A DNA stretch of 64,000 bases from Panopea generosa (GCA_029582155.1 CM055901.1:54121625-54185624); one strand, 5' to 3'. Shown: positions 1-13,068, counted from the first letter of the stretch. Notes: a model not told the origin generated them from the sequence alone. Numbers and translations: made by a program.

Positions 1-2740
1 TGTACATGTCGTTTCAAAGGCAATTTCGATCCATCATTAAAATTATGTTTTCAATAAGCTTACAACTAGATTGTACGTTTGTGTATAGTATTCATGCTCG
101 GCCATTCGTTTTTATTTTAAAGAATCTTATGTTAAATGTCTGTTTAACACCTTCATGACAAGTGGAATTCAATTAGAGTACAAGCGATTTCAACTATACA
201 CACAGTGTGTGATCGTGTCGACCTATTTAATGGCTCACACCAAGTGTCCTTTACGGTGCCGCGAAGCATAGAATACAAAAAAGTTATTGACTTCCGTACC
301 TTTTTTTGCTATTAAAAAGTATTTGTTCGCTTTTTTTCAGACCTAGTGTTTTCGCATTAGGTATGTTGGTAGCTTTTTGTAAGTTTTTTTTGTTGTAAAT
401 GAACATAATTCTTGGGGAAAAAATCAACAATTCTTTCAAGTTTGGATAGCTAATATCTGATTGAGTAGATAGGAGCACAGCAGACAGTGACTTGGTTTTA
501 CACACGTACATCTCTGCGGCACACAGGCATTTTTATGTACGACCTTATGTAGTAATTGTTTGATATCGCACCCAAGATATTCGAACTGCTACTATTTGAA
601 TAGTTTTTAGGTACTTATTTAATATTGTTTTTGTAGAAATAATATCAAAATGTAAAAACATTACCCAACACAAAAAGAGGAAAACATGTATCATAGACGG
701 GTCATTGCGTGTATCCGTATTTAAGCAATAACCCTTTTCTAAATTTACAGTCAATAAAACTAGGAAAAAGTAAAGTTTTCTGGGGTACTTAAAAGTTATG
801 TTTCATATAGAAATTATAATTATAAAAAAATATTAAAAGTGTAAAAGCACCCACTCCCAAAATTATTATTTTAAAAGATGTAATACATTCTCAGCACGCG
901 TTTATTCGTATTTCAGCTATATGTCATGCCTACAAAAATAAGAGGAAGTTGTCTGGGGTAATTATATACTAGGTCCGTATTGTTTTTTTGTTTTTTTTAT
1001 TTAAAAAGGTAAAATGTTAAAACATTTTTTTAGACTGATCACCTTAACCCTAACCCATTAACATGTATGTCAAATATCAAATTACCAAGGACATATCAGT
1101 GGCCTATCCATTAAGTATTATTAAGTCACTGCTTAGGCTATATAGATAGCAAATTCCTTACAAAAATACATGGTTACTTATTTTATTTTCTTTATTCATA
1201 AGCATTTCATAATATTTAAGTCGTAACAACAAAGAATGATAACTATGCACCAACTTTCAAGAAAATATAAACGTTTGTGTACATTTGCCTCAGTCGTGTG
1301 TACATCAAATCTTCTCCGTTATATGTTGTTCACGGTGGACTATTATTCATTTCCGTAACAGGTGCGCGTGACGTCAATATTTCGTTTCGCGATTATGATT
1401 TTGATGGTTCGTCCAGTAAATTGTTAATAATTGCATTGTAACTCAACAAAATGATATATTTTATTAATACCGTTTGATAAATTAATGTTTCATTGATTTA
1501 ATTCAACAGCTTGTTTATGTTGTCAAGCCGTATAACAGCGTTAAATGACATACATAGCGAAGCGGTGCCGGTGGATTTTATTTCCCAGTACATAAATTGG
1601 TCTAGCGTAATAAGGCGTTAAGGACAGCAGATCAGATATCCAAATAATAAAAAAGCTGTCCATCCACGCCTTATCATATCAGGCTACATAGAAACATATT
1701 TGAGAAATTTGATTTTATCGTTATAACTGTTTCATTATTATATTGTCAACCTATTACAACGTCTAGTCATTAAGTTAAATATAACCTTTATTATGATAAA
1801 ATAAAAATAACGACTTCAATCTCAAGTGCATTTCTTTTATAATTCTAAACATTATTTAATGGTTTTATTTTTTCGCACAAATTTATGCTATAATGTCTTT
1901 GTTATGAACTTATTCTGTGGACATAGAAAGAAAATTGAGTAAAGAGTACGTATAAAGGGGATACTAATACTCAATTTATATCTTTATTCTTTAAGACCAA
2001 AACCAGTGATTAAATGACAATAATAATTTATGCGAGACATATTAATTGAACAAAGAGATTTAATAATGTAATTGGTTGATAATTATATTAATACAGCGTA
2101 ATTAGCATGTCATTGTTTTGAAATACTCAAGTTAAAAATTTATCTCCACATATATGAAAATATTGCTAATCAGTTCTCAATTAATCTGTCCAAAGGAGAT
2201 AATTGTTTTTTAAAGATATTTTAAAATATGCGCAATAGTGCTTTTTCTCTTCTTCAGCTTTTTAATTAAAAACTTGGTTTATTGCAGATTTTAGAAGAGC
2301 TTTAAAATATCAGACAATTGTGCTTTGTATTGATATGCATAATTTATGTTTTAAAATGTATCTTATAATTCTTTTAGAATGACCATGTACAAGTTTAAAC
2401 GTTCATGTGTATGTGCCCTCTTCGTCTAAAATAAATTGGTGGTTATTTGACTTGTTTATCGATAATATCTGCACCTGGGTAGGTGTCTCATTATGTAATG
2501 ATTAATTTTCACACAGATCAATCCGTTATAGGTATGAATAAAAAAATAATGAATTAAACAAATCAAGAAAAAAAATAATCAAAAAAAATATACTGGCGGC
2601 ATGATGCGGTTGCAACGGATTTCATAACAACTATAGTTCTGTATTCAGAAACGGCATGACTGTTATAGATGTGCATTGCCTTTTTATATAAAATACGAAC
2701 TACTTGTTTATTTTTATGTTTTTTCCCTTTCTCGCTTTTT
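1..2740. other. AT-rich stretch without a recognisable gene
   Basis: No open frame here shows coding character. A CRE-like TGACGTCA half (CGTGACGTCAAT) near 1367 is isolated. If the exon at 3170-3611 is real, this is intron of that gene. Confidence 0.6.
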
Positions 2741-2954
2741 TCAACAGTATTTTAGTTATTCAAACGGCGATCTGCGAACCTAAACATTGTTCCTGATAAT
2801 CGCGTCGGATAACCAGTAGCAGACATGTCTCACTGACTACTTTCCCACATACACAGAGGTGGAAACCCATGGTAGCAGACAAAACATGTACCGAAATGAG
2901 CGTGCCAGGAAGTGGGGGATACAACGCCATTGTTTCATTTACCATACTATCTAT

Positions 2955-3118
2955 TTTAAAAATAGTTTAAACTATTTATTTTACTTCGATTGTGAAACAA
3001 GTCCTTACAACTTAATCCCGCTCGAAGTCTTCCTGGGTAGAACCAGTAATAAGCATGTGCGGAAAAAGTGACTTACTCAAGGACGTCACACACAACCGTG
3101 GCGAAGGATCGAACTGAC
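2955..3118 (-). mobile_element. tRNA-derived SINE, family C, truncated
   Basis: On the minus strand it carries a B-box-like GGTTCGATCC variant (near 3105), then the body CTTGAGTAAGTCACTTTTTCC and the tail GTTTCACAATCGAAGTAAAA. It shares body and tail with 4886-5095 and 51570-51785. The A-box end is missing. Confidence 0.6.
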
Positions 3119-3169
3119 CTACTTTTTTTTAAAATTAACCAATACATGGCAATATTGAGAAAAACGTAC

Positions 3170-3611
3170 CATTAGAAACGGTTGAAATATCATCACTTGT
3201 CGATGGTCGGGATTCTGAGTTTCTCTTGGAGCTAAATAGCTGTTCCTTCCTTGACCTAACCAACTCCTCGTTTCGCATTATCACATAAGCTTGTTCGCCC
3301 AGCCCAATGTGCTCCTTATTCCTGAATCTATACTGTTCCTCTCTCTGCGATATCAGCATTTCATCTCTTCTTGATTCAGCGCGTTTTTCATTCCTGGAGT
3401 TATACAATGGATCGGAATTTAACTTCATTGACTCGGTTACATTCTCCCTTATAGACTGTGCTTGTGCTGTCCCGTCCCTTATGGATCGGGAATATACACC
3501 AGTTTTGTAGTTATCATTTTCGGGCTCCTTGTAAAACGAAAAATCAATGTCAGAGAAGAACATGTTTTCATCCTCACCACTCTTGTCACGTGCAATGTGT
3601 GTGTGATACAT
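3170..3611 (-). CDS. Probable first coding exon of an unidentified gene
   Basis: From ATG 3611 the frame is open for 147 codons to a good donor, CTAATG|GTACGT, phase 1. Past the donor it would run only 11 more codons to a stop. The product is hydrophilic and rich in Arg, Glu and Ser (EKRAESRRDEMLISQREEQY, NEELVRSRKEQLFSSKRNS), with no recognised domain; a disordered or helical region is likely. The remaining exons would lie at lower coordinates, but I find none in 1-3169, so the gene would leave the window. No stop or repeat homology breaks it, yet without a downstream exon or a known family it stays provisional. Confidence 0.45.
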
Positions 3612-4228
3612 AGTGGTACTTACCCAAAATACTTACTTACACAAATTTTAAAACACTGTGCACTTTATATAAGTATCGTTTTATGTGAGGTGCACTGTCC
3701 CGGCGTACTACAGTAACGATGAATATCTTTATATACACTTTAAGTTCGTTATTCACATGAAACATTATTCACAAATATGACCTTTACAGATATTCTCATT
3801 CTCAAGTCGTCACAAGTATAGTCCCGACATATCGTGAATATAAAGTTGGTATTCCCCGTCAGTAGTTGCATATATAACCTTTCATTGTCTTGTATAGTTT
3901 TATAAACATCTGAAAGTATTGGTAAAACACATTATTTCCCCAAGTTGTTTCCCTTTAACTATGTTACAAAGTAACACACTTTTATGTCGACTGTTGTTGA
4001 TAAAGAACTTCCTCGTTCGCTTATTTTGGTTTTATACTTCATAGTGTTTACCTGTATTACTAATTACTACCTCGTTCCTACAACTGAATTTACAAAACAG
4101 TTACGATTATCATATATTACATGTTTAGGTTCGCACTTAAAAGCAAATCGCAGTTCCGCCAGGCGTGATAAACTGTAACTCAGTCGTTTGAAATATGAAA
4201 CTCAGGCATTCGTTACACGCCATACTGA

Positions 4229-4460
4229 ATGAATGAATGAATGAGTGAGTGAGTGAGTGAGTGAGTGAGTGAGTGAGTGAGTGAGTGAGTGAGTGAGTGA
4301 GTGAGTGAGTGAGTGAGTGAGTGAGTGAGTGAGTGAGTGAGTGAGTGAGTGTGAGTGAGTGAGTGAGTGAGTGAGTGAGTGAGTGAGTGAGTGAGTGAGT
4401 GAGTGAGTGAGTGAGTGAATGAATGAATGAATGAATGAATGAATGAATGAATGAATGAAT
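4229..4460. repeat. GAGT/GAAT tetranucleotide microsatellite
   Basis: (GAAT)3 is followed by about 45 GAGT units with one 2-bp slip at 4350, then about 11 GAAT units. The two long His/Ser/Leu/Thr open frames on the minus strand are products of the repeat. Confidence 0.97.
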
Positions 4461-4589
4461 TGACGGTTGGGTACGGCTAAAGCGTCCCGACAAGAAAAGA
4501 AGAAATACAACGCCAACGGGAAATGATATTCTGGACTCTATCTGTATACTACTACATTCAAACACAACAGAGTGGCAAATTGAAAAAGA

Positions 4590-4870
4590 ACTACACTAAC
4601 AAATGAATCTGCAGAAAGAACGTTGAGTTAAACAAATTCTTACTAATACTACCTGTTCCGGCATGCATGAGCCAGGGCCATGAATCTCGAAGTCCTTTTT
4701 CTATTCTTGCGATCACCCAAGTAGCATCCCGGGAATCACACAAGGGTCGTATAAGCATTATAATGGGCATACCATAATGACAGAATAAATGCAAGATTCC
4801 TACTCGGCAACCCATGGCCCGAGCAAAATCGAAAATAATCCTAGTCCTGAACCCACATAGGTCTGAATGT
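4590..4870. repeat. Dispersed repeat also seen at 13850-14190
   Basis: The shared motifs are AACAAATGAAT.TGCAGAA, GCATGCATGAGCCA, GATTCCTAC and GAACCACACAGG-like stretches in the same order. The copies are diverged. It has no coding potential and its type is not recognised. Confidence 0.5.
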
Positions 4871-4885
4871 CAATGAGAGACAGTT

Positions 4886-5095
4886 TAAACTTATTTAATT
4901 TATTTCGATTGTCAAACAAGTTCTTACAACTTAGATAAACCACGTTCGAAGTCTTCCTGGATAAAACAATTACTAAGTATTTGCCGAAAAAGTGTCTTGC
5001 TCAAGGATAGAACACATCGTCGTGGGGGAGGATCGAACCAACGACTCTCCGATCATGGGTTCGGTGCTGTACTACTGGACCACGCGCTCCACAAG
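4886..5095 (-). mobile_element. tRNA-derived SINE, family C
   Basis: Reverse strand: A-box-like TGGTCCAGTAGTACAGC, B-box GGTTCGATCCTCC, body CTTGAGCAAGACACTTTTTC, and tail with GTTTGACAATCGAAATAAAT. This is typical pol III promoter order and spacing for a tRNA head. Confidence 0.75.
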
Positions 5096-5534
5096 GAGAG
5101 ATGCAAGCCCACTATGTTATTTCAGTACATTAAAAAACAACATGTGTCTAAAATATGCAATGGACAATGGGCCATAAATAAGCAAAACCAAAACGTTTAA
5201 CAATAACACGAGCAGATGCAGGATCAACCCAGAATAATATATTTCTGTTCATCAAATGTCAGACAGCAGCCTGAGTCGCACACCAACATAAAATATACAT
5301 TTTCGATGCTTTACTACAGAGTAATTGCCTTTGAATCGTACGCATATATGTTATTTGCATGATATATGTGGAGTAAATATTTAGCATTTTGATATGTTGA
5401 ATGTCAAGTCGGAGTAATGCCACCAAGAATTATTGTTATATACACATCCACTGATTTAAAGACTTGTTCGATTTGGGGTTCACCGTAGCTTAAGTGGTCC
5501 ACGGCCAATGGACACTTACCTCTCACCACTGATT

Positions 5535-5905
5535 CCGTGGATTCAAACTCATCTTTGTAGACATTTTAATAAAATCTTATATTTGGCTAAAATTCCCGAT
5601 GCTTGGAAAGAAGCACATGTCTGTGCCGTGTACATGAAAGGACCCATATCCCTTTTAAGCGTCATTGATAAAGTATTTGAAAGCCTCCTCTTCAAGAAAA
5701 TGTTCCAACTTCTTTCGAGATTATAATTCCAGCCCGGTTTCATGCCTGGTGATTCTTCCGTGAATCAACTTACATTTCTGTACAACTCTGATCATGGTAA
5801 AGAGGTGCGTGTAGTATTTTTTGACATAAACAAAGCCTTCGACCAAGTGTGTCAAAAAGGTCTTTTAGCAAACTTAAAGCTGCAGGTATCCCTGATTAGC
5901 TCCTA
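5535..5905 (+). pseudogene. Degraded LINE reverse-transcriptase fragment
   Basis: Translations in two frames give IPDAWKEAHVCAVY, SLLSVIDKVFESLLFKKM, then after a stop GFMPGDSSVNQLTFLYN and VVFFDINKAFDQV. This matches the reverse transcriptase of non-LTR retrotransposons (fingers/palm: PISLL, GF..G.S...QL, D..KAFD). The stops and frame change show it is dead, and the catalytic YxDD region is absent. Confidence 0.8.
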
Positions 5906-5929
5906 AAACAGACGCCAGCGAGTTATTTT

Positions 5930-6500
5930 ACCTGGTACTAAGTCTAATTGAATGCCAAAATGCAACCCCGAGTTATGGTTCTTGTCTCTGTTTGTTCCAT
6001 TGATGATGGTGAACACACATGCGAATTTTCATTCATATCCAATGAGTGGTTGCATACGGATATTTTACCTGATAAAAAACTTTAACCTGAAAAATTAAGT
6101 CGAAAAAGGGCCGCAACTATGCCAAAATACAACCTCGAGTTATGGTTCATGTCTGTGTGTTCCATTGATGATGGTGAACATACATACGATGTTTCATTCA
6201 TATCCAATGAGTGTTTGCAAAGATATCTTTAAACGCAAAAATTTAACCTGGGTATCTAAGTCCAAAAAGGGCCATAACTGTGCCAAAATGCAATCCAGAG
6301 TTATGGTTCTTGTCTATGTGTGTTTCATTGATGATAGAGAACACATATGCAAAGTTTCATTTACATCCAATAAGTGGTTGCATAGATATCTTAAACTTAA
6401 ACGCAAAGTTTAACCTGGGTGTCTACAGACGATGACGACGCCGGAGTCATGGCATTAGCTCTCCTTGGGCTTCGTTCCGGCGAGCTAAAAATAAAATTAT
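5930..6500 (+). repeat. Dispersed repeat with three tandem units of about 165 bp
   Basis: Each unit runs GCCAAAATGCAA, GAGTTATGGTTCTTGTCT, CATTGATGATGGTGAACACA, CATCCAATGAGTGGTTGCAT, TTAACCTGGGT. A single copy recurs at 48600-48840. The last unit continues into GACGATGACGACGCCGG and CTCTCCTTGG. Confidence 0.75.
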
Positions 6501-7740
6501 TTTAACAAGAGGGCCAAGATGGCCCTTAATCGCCCACCTTACTTACCTTGAGTCACCAAACATAAGTAGATTATATAATGCATGTACGCTCAAAATTCCA
6601 GAAAGACGAGATGGGCAAGTAGTTAGAATTTTGATTTGTTTTGAGGATGTAACATGCGTAGAAGAGTTCAAACTTGGTAGGAGATCACCCATGGTAATTG
6701 TCAGTGAAATTACTTTAACATCAGGTCAGTAGATTCTGACAAGAAGGCTTTTAAAGTTTTTACTATAGATGCTAAGTCTTCGAACTAAGATAACAAATCC
6801 AGTTCCAGCACAAAAGTAACCTGTTATGTTTGAGAACGGATTCAAACTAAAGCATCAGACTAAACTATTGTGCATGAAACAAGCCACAGTTCCAGCACAA
6901 TAAATATTCCCGAGTTTCAAACACAAGCCTTCCCAAAGTATATCGCTTGAAAGAATCTTTGTCGCAGTGCACTCTCCGCCAAAAACATTTAAGCTCCTCC
7001 TCCAAGATTTCAAGTACACTACGACACTGAAAATCTCCTAGCTAAAAATATGGTATTGCTTTATTATGAAGCAATAAATCATCCGTCTGAAACATAAAAA
7101 CTCTGACTTTTATATTCAGAAAAACACCTATTATAAAATGGTTCATGATATTTGAATAATATTTCAATCATTGATTATAATTGTATCATTCATCTTTTTA
7201 TGATGAATTATCTTTTAAAACTTATATCTGGTATAATATTGTATAATAATAGCAAAAAAAAGTTTATTTAAAGAGTTTATTACCTCTTCTTATAATAATT
7301 GCTATATACAGACTTTATGTACATATTTATGCTATAAGACAGGGGAAGTAATTTGACACAAAACTAACCCCACCCCCTGACAGTCATGTTTTTTGACGAA
7401 TCAAGATGGCTTGAACAAACTTGGTAGAGAGTCATTCAAGGAACATTTCTGTGAAATTATTTTAAAATCAAGCCAATAGTTTCTGACAAGAAGATTTTTT
7501 AAGTTTTTACTATAGCTTATATAGTAAACTAACCCCACCCCCTGGCCGCCATGTTTTTTGACGAATCAAGATGGCTTGAACAAACTGGTAGAGGGTTAAC
7601 CAAGGAACACTTCTGTTAAATTATATCAAAATTGGCCCAGTGGTTTCAGAGGACAAGTTGTTAAAAGCTAAAAGTTAACGACAGACAGACACCAGGCGAT
7701 CACAAAAGCTCGCAGGTGAGCCTTTGGCTCAGGTGGGCTA
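6500..7740 (+). repeat. Dispersed bivalve-type repeat(s), GGGCCAAGATGGCCCT and CAGGTGGGCTAAAA ends
   Basis: Begins AACAAGAGGGCCAAGATGGC and ends CAGGTGAGCCTTTGGCTCAG; the unit GAATCAAGATGGCTTGAACA occurs twice (7397, 7563). A related copy starts at 52377. No coding frame. I associate this repeat with bivalve genomes from memory only. Confidence 0.55.
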
Positions 7741-7828
7741 AAATAGATAAAGAGCATCTTATTATCATTAACAAATAAAATCCAAATGGTTTGGTATGTA
7801 AAATTCACCAAAACGTGACAGAAGACAT

Positions 7829-8055
7829 TTAACCCTTTACTCCATAGATACGCGTTTTCCCGCACCAATCACAGGTGTTTGAAAACAGTGCAGGAAGAGT
7901 TCAGATTGCTCGTAACGAGCAATCTGAACACTTCCTGCACTGTTTTCCACTCTGTCAGTTAATATAAACTTAATTCACCCATTGCTGATACATGGTGAAT
8001 TAATGCTTTCAATATTAGAGGTGTCCAAAGGCGTCTTTATGAAGTAAAGGGTTAA
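7829..8055. mobile_element. TTAA-flanked miniature inverted-repeat element, copy 1
   Basis: It is bounded by TTAA on both sides, with inner ends CCCTTTACTCCATAGA and its near complement TATGAAGTAAAGGG. A central near-perfect hairpin GTGCAGGAAG...GATTGCTCGTAACGAGCAATC...CTTCCTGCAC spans 7889-7945. TTAA plus CCC ends are those of piggyBac-type elements. There is no transposase frame. Confidence 0.8.
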
Positions 8056-8300
8056 ATTGAAAAAAAATCCTTATTCTAAAAATAGACAGCACATAACTAC
8101 CTTTATATCGTCATTCGGGCATTTTCTAAGATGAAATGAATTGCATTACATGTAAACCTGTATAACGGATTATACTGAAATCAAGTGTAAACGCGCAACT
8201 CATTTAATACATCACAAACTATGTAGCAATTTTAATATGGAAATCTATTTTAGTCCATCCTAGGCGTAGCCCAAGTTAGGAAATCCCTTTTCAATATAAT

Positions 8301-8585
8301 AGCCGGGCCCGATTAGCTCAGTCGGTAACGCATCTGACTATCAATCCAGGGGTTGCAATTCGAATCCCCCACACGGCATGTCTCCATGATGATTGAAATA
8401 TAACATTGTGTGTCATTATCATTCGTCTCTCACCACTGATTCAAGTGGGAAAGTCATCAGTTACTTGCGGAGACGGGGTGTGCTCGAGTACTGGTTAATC
8501 CAAGGAAACAGTGGTTAGTTTAACTGATCGTCTGCTAGCCCTCAATGACATAAAAATGACGCTTAATATTCAAACAATCAATCAA
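8301..8585 (+). mobile_element. tRNA-derived SINE, family A, with 11-bp target duplication
   Basis: The tRNA-like head is GCCCGATTAGCTCAGTCGG (A box) with ATTCGAATCCC (B box). Body: TCTCACCACTGATTCAAGTG, GGTGTGCTCGAGTACTGG, AAAATGACGCTTAATATTCA. It is flanked by TTCAATATAAT at 8290-8300 and 8586-8596. Other copies: 27690-27962 and 42399-42695. Confidence 0.88.
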
Positions 8586-8596
8586 TTCAATATAAT

Positions 8597-11312
8597 ATTT
8601 TGGCATGTTTGAATAAGACATCTTTTTGCCAATGCAGGATCAGTGAGTATATATAGGGATGCTATATTGTAAATGTTTTTAGTCAATTTAAACATTTTGA
8701 AACATCCCGATATATTCCCTTGAATGCCCCATCCGCATTCTTTATAGTGGGGGCATACAAACTTTTACTTTGGAAACCAATGAAGACAAACCGAGGTATA
8801 ACTTTACAAACTTTAATAATATTTTAACACTATTGTATCAACCAAAACATGATAAAGCACTAAAGTGGCAAAATAATTTTATATTTTCATGAACTCTTAT
8901 CAGAACAAAGCTGAATATCTAAAATAAATCAACAATGATGGCCCAATATGCAATTGAATTTGTCATAATACGTTTAAATACAAGAGATTTCATGATCATT
9001 TTCAGTTATTGGCGCCAGATAAGTTCACAACCATTAAACAGTACCAGCCAAGCAAACAGTTTTGTCCATTTTTACCCTGACAAATCATAAGTATTGGATA
9101 GAACTGCTGAAACTACAGTTCTGAGAGCATCAATATTTTACGTCCATTTTGCATAATCATTTGTTGATTAGTGTTATTAATGATGTCGTTATTGTTGGAG
9201 AGCAACACTTCCATCCTGTTTGTGATGTACCTTTACTTGTGGTACATCGTAACCTTGCCAAACACACCCCACTAAGTCATTGAACGTTTTAACAAAACTA
9301 AATATAAATCTGATAGGACCATAATCCTAGCAACACTCTGGTCTACTGTTATTTATACATACAAATGTACATTCACTTTAAATTTAACACAAATTTCGAA
9401 TCCCTCTGGTGGGTTAATCTTGAAGTTTACATCAGCAAAAAAAAAGAGTTTAACACACTCAAAGATTATGCAAGAGAAAAGTTACTATCATCAAGGACTT
9501 GTATAAAAGGATAGGAAACTTGCATATACTGACTAAATATTGATGAAATATCACAGGAATGATTAATTATTTGCAAATTAATCATTCATAATTAACAGGC
9601 AACTGATTTCTTGTACATAAACTGGAATCTGAGGTGTTTAAACATGTTTTGATCGCGCAAAATGACCTTGAATTAAAGATATTGAGGTTTGAAGGATAAT
9701 TTATTGCAATTTGTTGTTATTTTAGCTGCAGTATACAAATTTTGTAATCAAAAGTGCTTCAACACTTTTAAACAAAAAATTCCGGGAATGGTATTGTTTT
9801 GATGAGAATTTCTTTCTGCAATTTAAGAATTTTGATTTGTGTTCCAGAGATATATGGAAGTTAAGATAATTGAAAACGAGATATTGCAAGATTTTGCGTG
9901 AATTCGCAATCGTTCACAAAATCTCAATCAGCTCCCTTTCCTTCTCTACATATTCCTTGCTATCATGCAGATATTTAGTTTTTCAGAAGTGAACAAATGA
10001 CTTTCGAAGGAGTTCCTGTTTCAACAATTCCTATTTCAGTCTTTTTAAGAAACAAGTAGCCATATTGGATTTTATAAAAAAACAACAAAAAAACACAAAG
10101 CTAATGTTGCCATCAATTACAAAATCCTAATAACAATTTTTAATTCGAGTGTGTTTTTTAATTTTAACAGCAGCCTTATTTAATTTATGGAAACAATAAC
10201 ATTTACAATTTTGAAGTAAGATAATATGGTCCAATTTTATTACAATACTCTATTCAGTTTTAATGAAGTCCCTTTAATAATATTTTAAAAATATTTGGAA
10301 TAAAACAATTGTTTTAACAAGAAATATTGTACATTGGGCCATCAAATAATCCAGCTTGCTTTAAAATTCAAATGAAAGATAAATTGAACTGGACGATACA
10401 TGAAATACCACGACAAGGCAATACATCTATACATGTATACTGGTTTTGTATTTATTTTCCATATTTAAACAGCACACATACAAGGTCAAAGCATTGTGCC
10501 AACATATGATAAACAAAGCACTTGCATCTCGCTGGCTGACTGTTAATGTTTTATTTACATTTTATCTAAACAATGGCAGAATAGCTTCGTAAACAAAATT
10601 AAATGGTATCTTATAAACTGTTTTGTCAGCATTGCTTCGACATTTTCAACTATCAATTGTACTTTGACAGAATGATTTGACAGTGTCATTCGACACTTCA
10701 ACTGTCATTCACATTTGTCACAATAAGTAGGCATTTTCAACTGTAAAAGCAAAGGTTTTGCACTGTCAAATGTAATTCAAATTTGGTCAAAATGAAATTT
10801 CAGCACTGTTAACTAACTTGCTTTTTGTTAACAATTCTGACCACCAATTTCCACTTCTAAACAGTCGTAATATAACCCACATATAGCCAACCAATGTTAC
10901 TCTTATCCCCGTAACATTAAGCAACAACTCATTTTAGTTTTTTTGTTAAATCCATCGTGAATTCAACCTCATGACGAACAAAATGCAAGACAGAACCTAC
11001 ACTATTTTTTAACCAAAAGAACAACCAATTGTCAACATGATCCAAAGCATGAATCGGACCAAACATTTTTTTTATCAGGGAATTCTTTTATGTATGGTCA
11101 AGTACTCTCTTTTGTATTTCTATAATAAATGCATATAAATGATTTTTGATTTTTACTTTGGTATATGACCACATACTTTCCAATTTAATAATGTAGTTGA
11201 TTCACACAAGTGACCCATTACAAATAGTAAACATATAAAACTATATAGACTATATACATTTTTATCCTTCAATTCTAGTTTAGACATTTTATTTTACAGA
11301 TAACAACATAAC
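8597..11312. other. AT-rich intergenic stretch, nothing recognised
   Basis: Open frames are short and of random composition. No tRNA-like promoter, terminal repeat or tandem array of note was found. Confidence 0.6.
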
Positions 11313-11542
11313 TTAACCCTTTGCTTCATAGGCATTTTCTTGGACTCTTCCAAATTGAAAGTATTAATTCACCACGTATCAGCAATGGGTGAATTATGTT
11401 TATGTTAACTGACAGAGGAGAAAACAGTGCAGGAAGTGTTCAGATTGCTCGTTATGAGCAATCTGAACTCTTCCTGCACTGTTTTCAAAGGCCTTCTGTG
11501 ATTAGTGCAGGAAAACGCGTATCTATGGAGTAAAGGGTTTAA
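11313..11542. mobile_element. TTAA-flanked miniature inverted-repeat element, copy 2 (inverted relative to copy 1)
   Basis: It has the same ends (CCCTTTGCTTCATAG ... CTATGGAGTAAAGGG), the same TTAA borders and the same central hairpin (CAGATTGCTCGTTATGAGCA) as 7829-8055, in opposite orientation. Several base differences show the two are not a recent duplication. Confidence 0.8.
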
Positions 11543-13062
11543 CATTAATAAAGTCAGTACATGTTACTGTTTATATTTAAGTATGCCCAAAAAAACTTTT
11601 TATTTCATTTTCAAATCATTTGTTCATCTATTGAAGTCTTGCATCTTTAATTTACTGAAAATTTCAAAATTCTTATGTCATGTTTTCCTTTTAAAATACA
11701 TTTTGAATAAACAACACATTTTTGTTTAAACACATTTTATAATAATATTTCCAAAACACTGTATGTCCCCTTTTCAAGCCATAAAATTGCTCATAAAAAT
11801 AATGAATCAAATGTTACAAAAATGCCACATGTTATTAGAGACGACTGAATGCGACACATCAGAAAACCGGTTGTTTTAACAAATGTGTTTCAATTCAGGT
11901 TTTGTCTCATGTGGCTATCAAAGAGAATCCCAAATTAAACTTATGGAAAACTTAATGAAGAATTGGCACAAATTTTGATTCTGCTTAAAGATACAGTACG
12001 ATTTACATATATTAGTAATAACTTGCATACAGACAGTGTAAAACACAAACACAAAATACGAGTAACAAGTCGTGGTAAAAAAAGATACATTACACATATC
12101 TACCTTGAATTTCTTTCAAGCTCTATTTTTTTTACACCAACTATAAAACCATCTAAATTACATTAAACAAAGATGCCATAAAACATCCAAAAATAGTAGA
12201 AAAATTGCACCAAACCTAAGCGCATAATGCAAAAAAAAATTTAAAAAATGCAGTATTGGAAATTGTTTTACAGCAAAACACTTTATTTCCCCCTCTTGTA
12301 ATTCTAACAAATCAAAGGGCCGTAACTCTGTCAAGAATCATTGAACTGAAGCCCAAAGGAATATGCTCAAGACCTCACTGATTTTTCCATTTAATTTTTG
12401 ATTAAATGCAATCACAGATGTCAATTGAGATCTGCGGAAAAGATTTATAATTCCAAAAATATGAAGACTGTTACTAAGTCAAAATCATCAAAGAGAGGAG
12501 ATATAACTACAAGAACATATAGATATATTGTAACTACAAGAACATATAGATATATTGTAACTACAAGAACCTATAGATATATTGTAACTACAAGAACATA
12601 TAGATATATTGTAACACAACTTTACATAAAATATTTGTTCCTACAGGTTTCATCACTTCAAACTGCATACAGAAAAATTTCTACACATGAAATTGTTTTA
12701 AATAAATGCTGTTAATGACTATAGTTCATACATTTAATATAAAATGTCAGTTTTCTTTTAACTATACAATTTTCTAATATCAATAATATGTAACATGGAT
12801 TTGTTTCATCAACTGTTGCTTATTTTCTTTTTTTTAAAAGCTCCAGAAGTGTCATAGTAATTACTTTATAATGAAAATGTATACCAGAATAATTCTTATT
12901 TTACTTTCTCTTAGATGTCACAAGTATCACCTGCAACCAACCACCTTAGACCCCTGGTGAATAAAATTATATTTCCACCAATGAAAATGCAGGTTCGAGT
13001 CCCTGAAGGTCTTAAATAATTAAACAGCCTTGCAGTTTCTGTAACATAAACCAATCTATATA
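11543..13062. other. AT-rich 3' flank of the Tudor gene
   Basis: It holds a 27-bp tandem repeat (12503-12615) and a dispersed-repeat fragment at 12310-12430 (GGGCCGTAACTCTGTCAAGA, ATCATTGAAC, CACAGATGTC) related to 28856-28975. It may include 3' UTR. No gene is seen. Confidence 0.5.
12503..12615 (+). repeat. 27-bp tandem repeat, four copies
   Basis: The unit AACTACAAGAACATATAGA plus TATATTGT is repeated four times with a single change (ACCTATAG in the third). In one frame it reads TTRTYRYIV, but this is a by-product. Confidence 0.93.
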
Positions 13063-13068
13063 TTTATT
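13063..13068 (-). terminator. Candidate poly(A) signal of the Tudor gene
   Basis: AATAAA reads on the minus strand about 340 nt past the stop codon. The flank is AT-rich, so other hexamers occur and this choice is tentative. Confidence 0.3.

Noticed and set aside
4137-4565. Two overlapping open frames rich in HSLT repeats on the minus strand
   Set aside because: They are translations of the GAGT/GAAT microsatellite, which is open in several frames because four-base units avoid stops.
8301-8390. Functional tRNA gene
   Set aside because: The A and B boxes are present, but the stem pairing is poor and the tRNA-like part continues into a SINE body with a target duplication.
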